Assembly (NCBI GenBank): GCA_035259145.1
Contig: DATFWQ010000092.1
Location: forward strand, 1 to 16,303
Direction of reading: 5' to 3'
DNA: 16,303 bases
From: CF-161 sp035259145
Lineage (GTDB): Bacteria; Chloroflexota; Dormibacteria; Dormibacterales; Dormibacteraceae
The translations under genes were made by a program, and so were the position numbers. This document shows positions 1 through 7,199 of this stretch, piece after piece. The notes below the pieces were generated by a model. That model saw only the letters and a program-made list of their open reading frames with translations. It made no database searches and was not told where the DNA came from. Every line of letters begins with the position of its first letter. The first letter of the stretch is position 1.

Positions 1-531
1 CTTCTCGAAGTCGTCGTGAGAGTGGTCCACCGCGTCGGGCGGCCCTGCCAGAGCGACGGTCCAGGCCCGACCTGACTCCACCATCACGTAAGCCTCGATG
101 GCTGTGACCGCTCCCTGGCCACTGAAGCGTCCGGCCACCCGCCTGGCGCTGCGCCCCGCTAGAGTGGTGGCCACGACTCTGGAGCCACCCACTCCGCTGC
201 CGCCTGTCAGATCGAACAGCACTGCGCCAGTGGCAGCGTCGAGGTCGGTCGATACCGACCGCTCGAAGTGGACGAGCATCGCAAGCCCGCCAGGCCCGGC
301 GAAGCTGGCCCCGCTTCCCGGATCGCTGCTTGACTCCTTCCATCCCGGCGCCAGCGCGATCGCGAAGCCGAGCTTCGTCCCGTCATAGCGCATGAAACCG
401 GCGGGCACCGGCGCAGCGGTCGCCGTCGTGGGACGGCTCGAGGCCGGCGGCCCACCGCAGGCCGACACCACCACCGCGCCAGCCAGAAGTGCGCCGAGCG
501 CCTGCAAACGCACAGATCTCAGCTTGGGCAC
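1..531 (-). CDS. Secreted lipoprotein, 5' part only
   Basis: The frame is open from a GTG at 529-531 to the left edge of the window, giving 177 codons with the C-terminus missing. The N-terminus (VPKLRSVRL, a hydrophobic stretch, then VVSAC) is a lipoprotein signal peptide. The lipobox Cys is followed by a Gly/Pro/Ser/Thr/Ala-rich linker of about 20 residues. The mature part starts near FMRYDGTKLGFAIALAPGW. That opening (a short strand, then a 'gf.i..P.gW' phrase) resembles small exported proteins of the PsbP/DcrB-like type, an assignment by resemblance only. The protein should be anchored to the outer face of the cytoplasmic membrane. An in-frame TTG 45 bases upstream, behind AGGAAAG, is an alternative start, but the GTG gives a normal signal-peptide n-region. 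It points the same way as the crotonase gene but is separated from it by about 270 bases. Its function is unknown. Confidence 0.72.
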   Translation of the reverse strand, partial: MPKLRSVRLQALGALLAGAVVVSACGGPPASSRPTTATAAPVPAGFMRYDGTKLGFAIALAPGWKESSSDPGSGASFAGPGGLAMLVHFERSVSTDLDAATGAVLFDLTGGSGVGGSRVVATTLAGRSARRVAGRFSGQGAVTAIEAYVMVESGRAWTVALAGPPDAVDHSHDDFEK

Positions 532-803
532 TCCGCCATTGAACCGTAGTGTCGTGGGGCGGAGCGCGTGCCGCAACTTTCCTGGCGCTACGTCAGTGCA
601 GCAACCGAAGCAGGTCGCCGAGCACCAACTCGTAGTAGGTGACGTCGACGCCCGGGGTCCTTCAGCCCACGTTCCTACCCCGCGACCGCGACTCCAAGTC
701 CGCAGCCGCCTTCGACCAGGTCTTCCGCTCTGAAGGGAGCTGATCCTGATGCTGCGTCAAATCCCAGCCGTGCCGCGGGATCGGGTGGCGTAGCTGCTAG
801 CCC
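532..803. other. Gap without a convincing gene
   Basis: This stretch lies between the stop of the crotonase gene and the start of the lipoprotein gene and must hold the lipoprotein promoter. No clean -35/-10 pair stands out. Two short protein-like strings occur. One is on the minus strand ending at about 595 (GVDVTYYELVLGDLLRLLH, then stop). The other is on the plus strand ending at about 743 (FLPRDRDSKSAAAFDQVF, then a few residues and a stop). Either could be the tail of a decayed gene. I could not attach a family to either one. No terminator-like hairpin with a T-run is visible behind the crotonase stop. Confidence 0.4.
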
Positions 804-1586
804 CTATTCCGCCCGCCAGACCGGCTGCCGCTTCGCCTGGAAGGCGCGCACGCCCTCCTCCGAGTCCCTGGACGTCAGCGCGGTGACCAACGCCGGGAAC
901 CTCATCCGCATGGCGGCCGGCGCGGTCATCGCCTCACTGCGCTGCACCATCTGTTTGATCGCTCGGAGTGACAGCGGAGCGCAGCGAAGGATCCCGTCCA
1001 GCCAGCGGCCGACGGCATCTCCGAGCTGAGCTCGGGGCGCGACCTCGTTGACCAGCCCATATGCCATCGCCTGGTCCGCCGGGATCTGGCGCCCGGTCAG
1101 AAGCAGGCCCATGGCGACGTGGTGCGGCAGCTGACGCACCAGCTGGAACACGCCGCCGTCGAGTGGGATCCGGCCCACCAGTGGCTCGGGCAGGCCCAGC
1201 GTCGCCTCCTCGGCGGCGACGACGATGTCGCAGCCGAGCACCATCTCCATCCCCCCGCCGAGCGCATACCCGTTTACGGCCGCGATCACCGGGATGTCGA
1301 GCGTCCGGCGGCAGGCGATGCCTCCGAAGCCCCCCGGGCGTTCCTGGGCCCAGTACTCGAGGCCGGTCTGCCTCACCGCCGGCGCACTCATGTCGGCACC
1401 GACGCAGAAGGCGCGCTCACCTGCGCCAGTAAGGATGATGGCCCAGATGTCACGCCGTGCCTCGAGCTCCTCCCAGATCCCCCGCAGCTCCGAGTCCGAC
1501 TCAGCGTCCAGGGCGTTCAGCACGTGCGGCCGGTTGATCGTGACCCGGGCCACGTTGCCGTCCTCCCGGTAGTCGATCCCGCTCAA
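804..1586 (-). CDS. Enoyl-CoA hydratase/isomerase (crotonase fold)
   Basis: A 260-residue crotonase-superfamily protein, the usual length. It should act in the cytosol on an acyl-CoA thioester, by hydration, isomerisation or hydrolysis. The oxyanion-hole segment AFCVGADM is at residues 59-66. The second, YALGGGMEMVLGCD, is at 107-120. Glu114 and Glu134 (GLPEPLVG) stand 20 residues apart, like the two catalytic glutamates 144 and 164 of rat enoyl-CoA hydratase, so hydratase chemistry is plausible. The segment RIPLDGGVFQLVRQLP replaces the common 'G..P.aGG' phrase and recalls carnitinyl/crotonobetainyl-CoA hydratases. The start is taken as TTG at 1584-1586. It overlaps the upstream CoA-transferase stop as TTGA, and the family similarity begins within a few residues of it. 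A longer frame reaches 1868, but the extra part only shadows the CoA-transferase. The substrate is unknown. Confidence 0.9.
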   Translation of the reverse strand: MSGIDYREDGNVARVTINRPHVLNALDAESDSELRGIWEELEARRDIWAIILTGAGERAFCVGADMSAPAVRQTGLEYWAQERPGGFGGIACRRTLDIPVIAAVNGYALGGGMEMVLGCDIVVAAEEATLGLPEPLVGRIPLDGGVFQLVRQLPHHVAMGLLLTGRQIPADQAMAYGLVNEVAPRAQLGDAVGRWLDGILRCAPLSLRAIKQMVQRSEAMTAPAAMRMRFPALVTALTSRDSEEGVRAFQAKRQPVWRAE

Positions 1587-2758
1587 GTTCCCGTCTCGCC
1601 GGCGCCCCCGGTGACGGCCGGGTCGAGTTGCAGGCCGAGCTCTGCCAGCACCTCCCGGGTGTGCTCTCCGAGCTGAGGCGGCCGCCGGCGCACCGACGCC
1701 GGTGTGGCCGAGAGCTTGACCGGGTTGGCCAGGGTGGTCACCTCTCCCGCCGGGTGGTCCATCCTCAAGACCATCTGGCTGGCTGCCACCTGCTCGCTCT
1801 CCAGCGCTTCGCCGATTGAGAGCACTGGGGCGCAGAGGATGTCCACATGCTCCAGGCGCTGGAGCCACCGCTCGCGCGGACCCTGCGAGATCCGATCCCG
1901 GAACACCCGCTGCAGCTCAGGCTTGTGCGCCTTCTGCGCGACGTCGTCGGCGAACTCCGGCAGCAGCGAGAGATCGTCCAGCTCCAGGGCGGCGCAGATG
2001 TCGCGCAGAGGGTTCTTCTTGAACGCGCCCACGATCACGAGCGGACCGTCCTCTGCCTCGAAGACGCCGGACAGCGGCTGCGCGGCCCAGTTCAGGTCCA
2101 TACCTCGCATGAGCCATGCGGTCGCCTCCTGGAGCTGCATCGAAAGGAGCGCGTCGTAGAGGGACACTTCGACCTTCTGGCCCTCGCCGGTGCGGTCTCG
2201 TGCCATCAGCGCCAGCAGGATGCCCTGGACCAGCAGCATCCCGGCCGAGTAGTCGGCCAGGGCCGTTCCGTAGATCGCCAGGGGTTGGCTCGGGTCGGCG
2301 CGGCGTGCCATCGCGCCGGTGAGAGCCTGCGCCAGCACGTCCTGGCCACCCTTGTGGGCATAGGGACCCTTCGGTCCATAGCCTGACCCCATCGCATAGA
2401 CGATCCGGGGGTTCAGCTTGCGCATGTCCTCGTAACCCAACCCGAGCCGCTCCATGACGCCGGTCCTGAAGTTGTTCACGACGACATCGGAGCGGCGCGC
2501 GATCTCCTCAATGATCTGGCGGCTGGCCTCGGCCCGGACGTCGAGCGCGACGCTTCGCTTGTTGCGGTTGAGGCTGACGAAGACGGGGTTGTCGGGTCCC
2601 GCCGGGTCTCGCAGCGACCACCGGGAGAGGTCGCCACTGCCCTCGCGCTCGACCTTGATCACGTCAGCACCGAAGTCGCCGAGCGCCTGCGTGCACACGG
2701 GCCCGAACTCGACCTGCGTAAAGTCGAGGACTCGGATCCCGTCCAGCGGCAGCGCCAT
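1583..2758 (-). CDS. CaiB/BaiF family (class III) CoA-transferase
   Basis: A 391-residue protein of normal length for class III CoA-transferases, which move CoA from a donor thioester to a carboxylic acid. It opens with the family signature (LDGIRVLDFTQVEFGPVCTQ, then LGDFGADVIKVE at 26-37). It continues with NRNKRSVALD (64-73), VVVNNFRTGVMERLGLGYE (92-110) and a glycine-rich GSGYGPKGPYAHKGGQD. The Asp that carries the acyl intermediate in formyl-CoA:oxalate CoA-transferase (Asp169) is matched by Asp169 here, in ALADYSAGM. The start ATG (2756-2758) shares one base with the stop of the oxidoreductase (TGATG). Its own stop overlaps the crotonase TTG, so the three genes look translationally coupled. 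No acyl-CoA ligase lies in the window, so this enzyme is the likely CoA-activation step. The acid it activates is not known. Confidence 0.93.
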   Translation of the reverse strand: MALPLDGIRVLDFTQVEFGPVCTQALGDFGADVIKVEREGSGDLSRWSLRDPAGPDNPVFVSLNRNKRSVALDVRAEASRQIIEEIARRSDVVVNNFRTGVMERLGLGYEDMRKLNPRIVYAMGSGYGPKGPYAHKGGQDVLAQALTGAMARRADPSQPLAIYGTALADYSAGMLLVQGILLALMARDRTGEGQKVEVSLYDALLSMQLQEATAWLMRGMDLNWAAQPLSGVFEAEDGPLVIVGAFKKNPLRDICAALELDDLSLLPEFADDVAQKAHKPELQRVFRDRISQGPRERWLQRLEHVDILCAPVLSIGEALESEQVAASQMVLRMDHPAGEVTTLANPVKLSATPASVRRRPPQLGEHTREVLAELGLQLDPAVTGGAGETGT

Positions 2759-4131
2759 CAGCTCACCGCCTCGGCGGCCATCAGCACCTCGGCCCCGACG
2801 GGCGGCTCATCCCCGGGGTCGGCACCATGCTCGCGGAGCCTTCGCTGCAGAGCGCCCACGTCGACGTCGCGCAGCTCGCGGCCCGACTCCAGTGCGAGCG
2901 CTGCCGCCAGGCCTGCCGCCTGCCCCATGACGACGCAGGGCCCGATCTCGCGGCTGGTGCGCTGGGCCACCGGGGTTGCCGAGTAGCAGCGGCCGGCCAC
3001 GATCAGGCGCTCCACGCGCCGCGGGATCAGCGAGCGGTAGGGCGTGTAGTAGTCGCGGCCGCGAGCGACGCTGTCCGCGAACCAGTGGCCCTCCTTGACG
3101 TCCTCCTGAGTCACGATGTACTCGCCCTTCAGGAGCCTGCCCTGGCGCACGCCCATCTGGGGCGCGTGATCCAGCAGGTACGCGCTCTCGAAACCCGGGA
3201 TGTTCCGCCGGGCGAACTCGAAGGTCGCCTGGATCTTGCTGCGTGCGTCGAACTCGGCCCTGGTCAGGTCTTCGACCGAGGTGGTGTCCAGCCCCCGCAG
3301 GTGGGGGCAATTGCACCAGACCACTCCGGGCAGCGGCGTCAGCAGCCACCAGAACTCCCAGGAGCCACCGATCAAGCGCTTGGCCTCCCGGTTCAGGTCC
3401 GCGGCCTCCTTCGGGTGTTCCTCCTCGAAGCGCATCGCCCGTTCGGTGTCGACGCCTCCGTAGCGGTGAACCAGGGTCATGAAGTAGCGCCCGTGCTCGA
3501 TCTCGGCTCCGGCACGCCACGCCACTGCGGCATCGCCGCTGGCGTCGACGACGGTTTGGGCCCGGATTGCCTGGCGGCCCTCGGGCGTCTCGAAGATGCC
3601 TCCCGCAACGCGTTCGCCCTCCATCACCGGTTCGCTGAACCAGCTGTGAAGACGCAGGTCCACCTCAGACTCCGCGACCATGTCGTCGGACACACGCTTC
3701 CAGCCGTCGGGGTCGAACGCCACCGAGTACGTGATCGGCTTCAGCCGTCCACGCGAGTAGATGTCGTAGCAGCCCCAGCGGGCCCACCTGTTCCAGAGCC
3801 TGCGGTCAGGGCGGTAGCGGTCCTCGATCGGTGGATAGACGGCGGCGCCGATCCTCTCCAGCCGTTCCACATACTCCTGGGCGAGGCCGAGGACGGTCTG
3901 CCGATCTCCGTCCATCATGTCGTCGATCACCAGCACCATCCCCCCCGAGGCCATGCCGCCCAGGTACGGGTAGCGCTCCGTCAGGAGCGCCCGCGCGCCC
4001 TGCCGCCTCGCCTCGACGGCGGCGGCGACGCCGGCCGGTCCGCCCCCGACCACCAGCACATCGGTCTCAGCCACGACGGGAACGTCGCGAGCCGCTTCGA
4101 GGACGGTCGCTGGGGTACGAGAAGGCTTCAT
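2758..4131 (-). CDS. FAD-dependent oxidoreductase (FAD_oxidored family)
   Basis: A 457-residue flavoprotein. The dinucleotide-binding fold is at the N-terminus: TDVLVVGGGPAGVAAAVEA, with GxGxxG at 29-34, followed by a Glu-ending strand (ALLTER) and the YLGGMASGGM loop typical of the PF12831 type. A second FAD contact, TVVDASGDAAVAWRAGAE, follows in the middle. The C-terminal block LIVAGRCYSATPVAQRTSREIG with GQAAGLAAALALE is also characteristic. There is no signal peptide, so it is cytosolic. The ATG follows GAGGAAA at good spacing. This family is broad and mostly uncharacterised, so the reaction cannot be named. Placement between an importer and a CoA-transferase suggests it oxidises the imported compound or an early intermediate. 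It is not an acyl-CoA dehydrogenase, so the operon is not a copy of the carnitine cai operon. Confidence 0.88.
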   Translation of the reverse strand: MKPSRTPATVLEAARDVPVVAETDVLVVGGGPAGVAAAVEARRQGARALLTERYPYLGGMASGGMVLVIDDMMDGDRQTVLGLAQEYVERLERIGAAVYPPIEDRYRPDRRLWNRWARWGCYDIYSRGRLKPITYSVAFDPDGWKRVSDDMVAESEVDLRLHSWFSEPVMEGERVAGGIFETPEGRQAIRAQTVVDASGDAAVAWRAGAEIEHGRYFMTLVHRYGGVDTERAMRFEEEHPKEAADLNREAKRLIGGSWEFWWLLTPLPGVVWCNCPHLRGLDTTSVEDLTRAEFDARSKIQATFEFARRNIPGFESAYLLDHAPQMGVRQGRLLKGEYIVTQEDVKEGHWFADSVARGRDYYTPYRSLIPRRVERLIVAGRCYSATPVAQRTSREIGPCVVMGQAAGLAAALALESGRELRDVDVGALQRRLREHGADPGDEPPVGAEVLMAAEAVS

Positions 4132-4148
4132 GTCGTTTCCTCTTGTTG

Positions 4149-4287
4149 TGTGGGCTATGCAGCCCCACAGGAGTTCTGTCCGTAACCCACGCTCGCCTTA
4201 TCTGGGGGCCACGCCCCCCGGAACGACCTCGCCGCCCCACCCCGGGCACGGCGGCTGAGGAAAGCCGCCTGTCCCCACTTCGTGGGG
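4149..4287 (-). promoter_or_regulatory. Structured intercistronic region with four hairpins
   Basis: This is most of the 204-base gap between permease and oxidoreductase. Four strong inverted repeats lie in a row. They are CCCCAC-TTC-GTGGGG at 4273-4287; GGCGGCT-6-AGCCGCC at 4250-4269; GGGGGC-CAC-GCCCCC at 4204-4218; and TGTGGGCT-ATGC-AG(C)CCCACA with one bulged C at 4149-4169. The last ends about 18 bases before the oxidoreductase start and leaves its GAGGAAA ribosome site free. No T-run follows any of them, so none is a textbook intrinsic terminator. They could pause or attenuate transcription, protect mRNA ends, or separate importer and enzyme expression. No known riboswitch was recognised. 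Confidence 0.5.
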
Positions 4288-4335
4288 CCCCCTGGTGCCT
4301 TGCCCTCAATAGATGCAGAACTTCTGGCCATCTGC

Positions 4336-5175
4336 TTAGATCGGTGCCTCGTCCGCCTCCCAGCGAACCACCAGTTTCTCCACCAGCGCGACCACGCCGA
4401 AGAAGATCAGGGCCATCACTGAGGCGGTGGCCATGGTCGCGTAGAGCAGTGGCGTCTCGAACTGAGTGGTGGCATTGATGACCAGGACGCCGAGACCGGC
4501 ATCGGAGCCGATCCACTCGGCGACGATCGCGCCGATGATGCAGGCCCCTGTCGCGATCTTGAGGGCGGCGAAGAGGAAGGGCAATGAGTTGACCAGGCGG
4601 AGCTTGAGGAAGACCTCGCGCCGGCTCGCGGACAGCACGCGCATCAGCTCCAGAGCCTGTGGATCGACCGAGCCGAAGCCGCGGACCATGTTGACCAGCG
4701 TCGGGAAGAAGGAGATCAGAGCGGCAATCGCGATCTTCGGGGCGTATCCCTGGCCAAGGAGCAGGACCAGGAGCGGCGCGACCGCGACGATGGGAATCGT
4801 GCGGAGCACAACCGCCATCGGATAGAAGGTCTGCTCAAGTGTCTTCGAGTGCACGAAGACGACGGCGAGACCGATTGCGAAGAGGTTGCCGATCGCAAAG
4901 CCGGCCAGGCTCTCGATTGTCGTCGGCCAAGCGTTCTTCAACAGCATGTGCCAGTTGTCGACCAGCGCCCTGGCGACCGCCGTGGGCGCCGGCACCAGGT
5001 ACTCCTTCACGCGCAGGACGGCAATCAGCGCCTGCCATACCGCAAGCACCCCGATCGCGCCGATTGCAGGCACCGCGATCGTGCCGATCCGGCGACGCCT
5101 GCGCTCCTGGCGCCGGAGATCGGCGGCCGGCCGGCTTCGGGCGGCGTCGGTCTCAGCCTTTACCGCCATGCTCAC
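4336..5175 (-). CDS. ABC transporter permease, NitT/TauT (SsuC/TauC) type
   Basis: A 279-residue integral membrane subunit of a type I importer. An Arg-rich cytosolic N-terminus (about residues 15-30) precedes the first hydrophobic helix. The family phrase EYLVPAPTAVARALVDNW follows, then about five more membrane segments. The stretch RTIPIVAVAPLLVLLLGQGYAPKI and the loop around ALELMRVLSASRREVFLKLRL, where the ATPase docks (EAA-type motif), are characteristic of the SsuC/TauC/ThiX group. The GTG at 5173-5175 overlaps the ATPase stop as GTGA. A second in-frame ATG is two codons in, and either could be used. The partners are the ATPase and binding protein immediately upstream. Members of the group carry sulfonates, nitrate, pyrimidine precursors or aromatic acids, and the sequence does not settle which. 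Confidence 0.93.
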   Translation of the reverse strand: MSMAVKAETDAARSRPAADLRRQERRRRRIGTIAVPAIGAIGVLAVWQALIAVLRVKEYLVPAPTAVARALVDNWHMLLKNAWPTTIESLAGFAIGNLFAIGLAVVFVHSKTLEQTFYPMAVVLRTIPIVAVAPLLVLLLGQGYAPKIAIAALISFFPTLVNMVRGFGSVDPQALELMRVLSASRREVFLKLRLVNSLPFLFAALKIATGACIIGAIVAEWIGSDAGLGVLVINATTQFETPLLYATMATASVMALIFFGVVALVEKLVVRWEADEAPI

Positions 5176-5987
5176 ACCTCCCCCAGCAGCCGCCGCAGCC
5201 GCGCGGCGCAGTGCCCGAACTCGGGGCCGTCCTTGATGGAAAGGTGGCGGGGATAGGGCAGCCTGATCTCAACCACCTCTCTGACCCGGCCGGGACGAGG
5301 TGACATCACGACCACCTTCTGGGAGAGGAAGACAGCCTCGGGGATGCTGTGGGTGACGAAGAGGACGGTGAGGCCGGTCTTCTCCCAGATCCGCAGCAGC
5401 TCTACATTGAGGCGGTCGCGCTGGATCTCGTCGAGGGCCCCGAAGGGCTCGTCCATGAGCAGAATGCTGGGTTCCGCGACCAGCGCCCGAGCGATCGAGA
5501 CGCGCTGCCGCATGCCGCCGGAGAGCTGCTTGGGAAGCGCATTCTCGAATCCCTTCAGTCCCACCAGTTCGAGAAGCTCCTCAGGCTTCGCCGCCGGCCG
5601 TCCTCGCTGGGCGAACTTGCCTACCTCCAGCGGAAGCCGGACGTTGGACAGCGCGGTCCGCCAGGGAAGCAGCGCGGCATCCTGGAAGACGAAGCCCAGC
5701 TCACGCTGACGACGCGCTCCCTCGGGGGGCTCACCAAGGACCGTCACCGCCCCGTCGCTCGGCGGGATCAGGTCCGCGACCACGCGCAGCAGCGTCGACT
5801 TCCCGCAGCCCGACGGGCCCAGGAGCGAGATGAACTCACCCCTGGAGACGCTGAGCGATACGCCGCCCAGCGCTGAGATCTCTCCCGCGTCAGTGTGAAA
5901 GCGAACAGACAGGTCGCTGATTACGATCGCGCCGGCAGGAGCGGCATCGAGCCGCTCCCGCTGCGCGAGCGCTGAGGGACCGATCAC
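5172..5987 (-). CDS. ABC transporter ATPase, NitT/TauT (SsuB/TauB) type
   Basis: A 271-residue nucleotide-binding subunit that powers import. Walker A GPSGCGKST is at 57-65. The Q-loop glutamine is Gln102 (VFQDAALLPWRTALSNV, the phrase usual in nitrate/taurine/sulfonate ATPases). Other motifs are the ABC signature LSGGMRQRVSIARAL at 155-169, Walker B ILLMDEPFGALDE from 175, and the switch His213 in FVTHS. All catalytic residues are present. I chose the GTG at 5985-5987, which overlaps the binding-protein stop as GTGA. The frame stays open to 6101, but that extra part reads through the binding-protein gene and looks like no protein. The first 20 residues before IVISDLSVRF are not conserved-looking. 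The position between binding protein and permease is the standard gene order for this importer class. Confidence 0.93.
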   Translation of the reverse strand: MIGPSALAQRERLDAAPAGAIVISDLSVRFHTDAGEISALGGVSLSVSRGEFISLLGPSGCGKSTLLRVVADLIPPSDGAVTVLGEPPEGARRQRELGFVFQDAALLPWRTALSNVRLPLEVGKFAQRGRPAAKPEELLELVGLKGFENALPKQLSGGMRQRVSIARALVAEPSILLMDEPFGALDEIQRDRLNVELLRIWEKTGLTVLFVTHSIPEAVFLSQKVVVMSPRPGRVREVVEIRLPYPRHLSIKDGPEFGHCAARLRRLLGEV

Positions 5988-7072
5988 TGCTTCGGCCGGT
6001 CGGGCGCCCCGTTCAGGATGTCCACGGTCGCGATGTCGCTCGCCGGGAACGACTTGTCTATCAGCTTCAGGCTCACGTAGAGGTCGATCTGCTTCTGCCA
6101 CAGGGTCAAGTCCATGGTGCCGAAGCCGTGCTGCCTGGTCGCCGCGTTCCAGGTGAAGGGAGGCATCGACTTCAGGGTGGCCAGCTCCTGGTCCCGCTTC
6201 AGCCCCTGCACATGTCTCATCACGATGTCGATGGCCTCGTCCTGGTGGGCGAAGGCGTACTCCCAGCCCTTGCCGGCGGCAGTGACGAAACCCTCCAACA
6301 TCTTCTTGTTGTTCTTGATCGTGTCGTCGGTGGCGAAGTAGGGGTTGGCGTAGAGCTGGATGCCGAGGTCCCAGAGCAGCATGACGTCGTAGCCGTTGGC
6401 CGGCAGCGCCGCCTCCTGCGCGCTGTCGATCACCCAGCCGGATGCCGCCTGGACCTGGCCGTTGACCAGCGGCAGCGTGTCGCTGCCGATCACCACGGTC
6501 TGGAAGGAATCGGGGTTCAGGTTGTACTTGGCCACCACCGCGTTCAGCAGAGGCCGAGCGGTGCCCTGGATGCCGATCTTCTTACCGACCCAGTCTCTGG
6601 GGCTCGTGATGTTGTCCTTCTTGAGCGTGAACCAGGCAAACGGGTGCTTCTGGAGGGCCGAGGCAAACGCCCTGACGGGGATGCCATGGGCCCTGGCCAG
6701 GATAAGCGAGGGGCTGGACGAAATCTGGCCAACCGTTGCCGATCCGTTGGCGACGAGGGAAACTGAGTCGAGGTTGGGGCCACCCGGCTGTACGACGAGG
6801 TTGATACCGGCCTGCTTGAAGTAGCCCTTTTCGATGGCCACGAATTCGCCGCCCTGCTGCGAGCCGGCGAGCCAGCCAAGGCGCCAGTTGACGTCCTGAA
6901 CCGGCGCGGCCGTGCTGCTGGCGCTGGGCGCGGCGCCTCCGCAGGCGGCCAGCATGGCCTCGAGACTCGCGGCACCAGCGCCGACGGCCGCAGCCCCGAG
7001 CGCGGCCGTCTTCAGGAAGTTCCGGCGCGTGGGCTGGTTGGCAACGAAAGTGACCGTACTGCTGCGCGACAT
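5984..7072 (-). CDS. ABC substrate-binding lipoprotein, NMT1/THI5-like
   Basis: A 362-residue solute-binding protein. A Tat motif, TRRNFLKTAALGAAA, has its twin Arg at 16-17. A lipobox, LAAC, ends at Cys44, then comes a Ser/Ala/Pro linker, so the protein is probably exported folded and lipid-anchored outside the membrane. The mature domain starts with VNWRLGWLAGSQQGGEFVA and continues IEKGYFKQAGINLVVQPGG. That is the opening of the NMT1/THI5 family, whose members bind pyrimidines, riboflavin, sulfonates or aromatic acids. IGIQGTARPLLNAVV and NGQVQAASGWVID are the other expected lobes. The ATG lies nine bases after AGGGGAGG. It is the first gene of the minus-strand cluster, divergent from the XRE-cupin regulator. 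The ligand cannot be named from sequence. Confidence 0.92.
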   Translation of the reverse strand: MSRSSTVTFVANQPTRRNFLKTAALGAAAVGAGAASLEAMLAACGGAAPSASSTAAPVQDVNWRLGWLAGSQQGGEFVAIEKGYFKQAGINLVVQPGGPNLDSVSLVANGSATVGQISSSPSLILARAHGIPVRAFASALQKHPFAWFTLKKDNITSPRDWVGKKIGIQGTARPLLNAVVAKYNLNPDSFQTVVIGSDTLPLVNGQVQAASGWVIDSAQEAALPANGYDVMLLWDLGIQLYANPYFATDDTIKNNKKMLEGFVTAAGKGWEYAFAHQDEAIDIVMRHVQGLKRDQELATLKSMPPFTWNAATRQHGFGTMDLTLWQKQIDLYVSLKLIDKSFPASDIATVDILNGAPDRPKQ

Positions 7073-7199
7073 GGCGAGAGGCCTCCCCTTTATCGATGGG
7101 AACCGCGACTGGAGCTTCTCCCTGGCTACGATTTTGAGCTACAGTCCGCTTGAGGTTCAATTTATTGAAAGTACGCAGTGGTGTCAAGGAGACCCTCCG
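7073..7199. promoter_or_regulatory. Divergent promoter region with palindromic operator candidate
   Basis: These 127 bases separate the divergent starts of the binding protein and the XRE-cupin regulator, so they must contain both promoters. A perfect inverted repeat, TTCAAT-TT-ATTGAA, occupies 7156-7169 and is conspicuously AT-rich against the surrounding sequence. The minus-strand copy of this element includes TTGAAC, which could be a -35 box for the importer operon, with weak A/T-rich sequence 17 bases on. The regulator's ribosome site AAGGAG (7186-7191) lies eight bases before its GTG. The importer's ribosome site is near 7082-7089. Assigning the repeat to the regulator is inference from position. 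Confidence 0.6.

Noticed and set aside
1587..1868. N-terminal extension of the crotonase frame
   Set aside because: It lies antiphase inside the CoA-transferase gene, is rich in Arg/Gly/Pro/Ala, and has no family similarity. The TTG overlapping the upstream stop gives the normal length.
2827..4185. Long open frame antisense to the FAD oxidoreductase
   Set aside because: GC-rich codon bias keeps the opposite strand open. The product has no recognisable domain, while the minus-strand product is a clear flavoprotein.
4149..4287. Known riboswitch, for example TPP or FMN, because NMT1/THI5-like proteins often handle such ligands
   Set aside because: No conserved core of the known classes could be recognised. 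The stems are short simple hairpins, and the element is not upstream of the importer genes.
5988..6101. N-terminal extension of the ABC ATPase
   Set aside because: It overlaps the end of the binding-protein gene and reads as charged low-complexity sequence. The GTGA overlap start gives a standard ATPase.
6912..7199. Upstream extension of the XRE-cupin regulator
   Set aside because: It crosses the divergent promoter and enters the binding-protein gene. The GTG at 7200 has a well-placed AAGGAG.
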